This document shows, one piece after another, positions 5,641 to 6,216 of a DNA stretch of 6,216 nucleotides. The translations under genes and the position numbers were made by a program. A model generated the notes under the pieces. That model was not told where the DNA came from. It made no database searches and worked only from the letters and a program-made list of their open reading frames with translations. The stretch comes from CAYJOG01 sp964371695 [NCBI: uncultured bacterium] (GTDB lineage Bacteria; CAYJOG01), in the NCBI GenBank assembly GCA_964371695.1, contig CAYJOG010000184.1, positions 1 to 6,216 of the forward strand, written 5' to 3'. Every line of letters begins with the position of its first letter. Positions within the stretch are counted from its first letter, which is position 1.

Positions 5641-5672
5641 TGAGGGCTTTTCAGCCTCAAGGCGCACAGGAG
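5641..5672 (+). promoter_or_regulatory. Leader hairpin next to the Shine-Dalgarno sequence of the plus-strand gene
   Basis: TGAGG(G)CT (5641-5648) pairs with AGCCTCA (5653-5659) around TTTC, with one bulged G. The ribosome binding site AGGAG (5668-5672) follows 8 nt later, with a 6-nt spacer to the ATG at 5679. The strong AGGAG decides the start. The hairpin leaves the site free; whether it affects translation is unknown. Confidence 0.55.
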
Positions 5673-5678
5673 CAACCC

Positions 5679-6216
5679 ATGGCTTTTGGCTCGAACGTGG
5701 TGGACGGCTTTTTGAAAAACCACTTGGTGCGCTCTTTTTTGCAGGGGCGGGGCATTGATGATCAGATCCTGAACCTGCTGGGGGCCAACGCCACCGTGGG
5801 CCAGCCCACCGAGGTGATGTTTCCCATGGATCTGTTGCCCATCACCCTGCGGCTGCTGGGCATGGGACTGCTGAACTTTCAGGTGGCGAACACCCACCGG
5901 GACTGGGTGTGGCCCTGGTTTCTCACCCGGCAACTGGACCCCGACGACGAAGGTTATGCCGTGCGGGGCCACAGCCCCATGTACCTGAACATGCACTACC
6001 GCAACTGGACAGGCATTGGTGTTTTTGGCCACCCCGACGAAGCCATTGTGGACCCCGCCGGTTTGCTCACGCCCCGGCTCTATGGCTGGTCGCTGGACGT
6101 GTGGGTGAAAACCCCTGCCGGGCGCTGGGTGTTTCCGTCGCGCTGTTACAAAACAGAGGCGGAAAAACCCCGGCAGGTTTTGCAGGACAGCCTGCCTATC
6201 GTCATCACCACCACGC
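5679..6216 (+). CDS. Protein of unknown function, possibly related to glycogen-debranching-like enzymes; 3' end beyond the window
   Basis: The frame is open from the ATG at 5679 to the window edge: 179 residues without a stop. AGGAG lies 6 nt upstream. The protein has no signal peptide. It is rich in Trp and aromatic residues (HRDWVWPWFLTRQL at 73-86, MHYRNWTGIGV at 105-115, GWSLDVWVK at 136-144). A pattern of NWTGIG followed by EAIVDPAGLLTP (121-132) reminds me of the N-terminal part of large proteins annotated as glycogen debranching-related, but this is from memory, without alignment, and I would not transfer a function from it. Catalytic residues, if any, would lie beyond the edge. It is transcribed away from all other genes here and has its own promoter region full of dyads, which suggests separate regulation. 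Confidence 0.75.
   Translation, partial: MAFGSNVVDGFLKNHLVRSFLQGRGIDDQILNLLGANATVGQPTEVMFPMDLLPITLRLLGMGLLNFQVANTHRDWVWPWFLTRQLDPDDEGYAVRGHSPMYLNMHYRNWTGIGVFGHPDEAIVDPAGLLTPRLYGWSLDVWVKTPAGRWVFPSRCYKTEAEKPRQVLQDSLPIVITTT

Larger units (their letters stand above)
5269..5678. other. Divergent intergenic region rich in inverted repeats
   Basis: About 410 bases separate the two divergent starts. The frames open across it (up to about 100 codons) lack ribosome binding sites and protein-like composition, so I treat it as non-coding. At least seven separate inverted repeats with stems of 6 bp or more lie between 5329 and 5659. The right third carries a promoter for the plus-strand gene. I could not find a convincing promoter for the minus-strand gene. 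I see no tRNA or known riboswitch, but a small structured RNA cannot be excluded. Confidence 0.6.

Noticed and set aside
5619-6032. Minus-strand 137-codon frame opposite the plus-strand gene at 5679
   Set aside because: His/Gln/Val-rich mirror product. The plus-strand frame has a strong AGGAG and a protein-like sequence that remains open to the edge.

Overview
The window comes from a GC-rich Gram-negative bacterium. LPS-type heptose genes (rfaE1 and rfaE2) imply an outer membrane with lipopolysaccharide. Chemotaxis-type CheR, two PilH-like receivers and a GGEEF diguanylate cyclase suggest an environmental, motile or surface-associated organism. Separate heptose kinase and adenylyltransferase genes fit many delta-proteobacterial-type and related lineages, but the sequence does not fix the taxon and I do not claim one.

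Layout. Positions 1-4373 hold one very compact minus-strand gene train, read from right to left: a CvpA-family membrane protein (4373-3930), a REC/GAF-like/GGEEF diguanylate cyclase (3933-2386), a single-domain response regulator (2389-2018), a CheR methyltransferase (2021-1200), an RfaE1 heptose kinase (1234-191) and an RfaE2 adenylyltransferase cut by the window edge (200-<1). Every junction is an overlap: three 4-nt ATGA overlaps, then 35 nt and 10 nt. This strongly suggests one transcript with translational coupling. Positions 4374-4676 are non-coding. They hold a small hairpin, a 90-bp composite inverted-repeat element with two internal hairpins whose stems differ by paired changes, and a weak terminator for the next gene. 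Positions 4677-5255 encode an unrecognised 192-residue protein on the minus strand with a good ribosome binding site. Positions 5256-5678 form a divergent intergenic region unusually rich in inverted repeats. It contains a good -10 box flanked by two dyads for the plus-strand gene. That gene starts at 5679 behind a clear ribosome binding site and runs off the right edge (179 residues seen). It is not firmly identified.

How the genes may work together. The receivers, diguanylate cyclase and CheR form a signalling set: phosphorylation input, c-di-GMP output and receptor methylation. It is encoded on the same message as two enzymes of ADP-heptose synthesis for the LPS inner core. This suggests a link between surface or motility signalling and envelope construction, although co-transcription alone does not prove a functional link. 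No histidine kinase, receptor or CheB is in the window, so partners must be encoded elsewhere.
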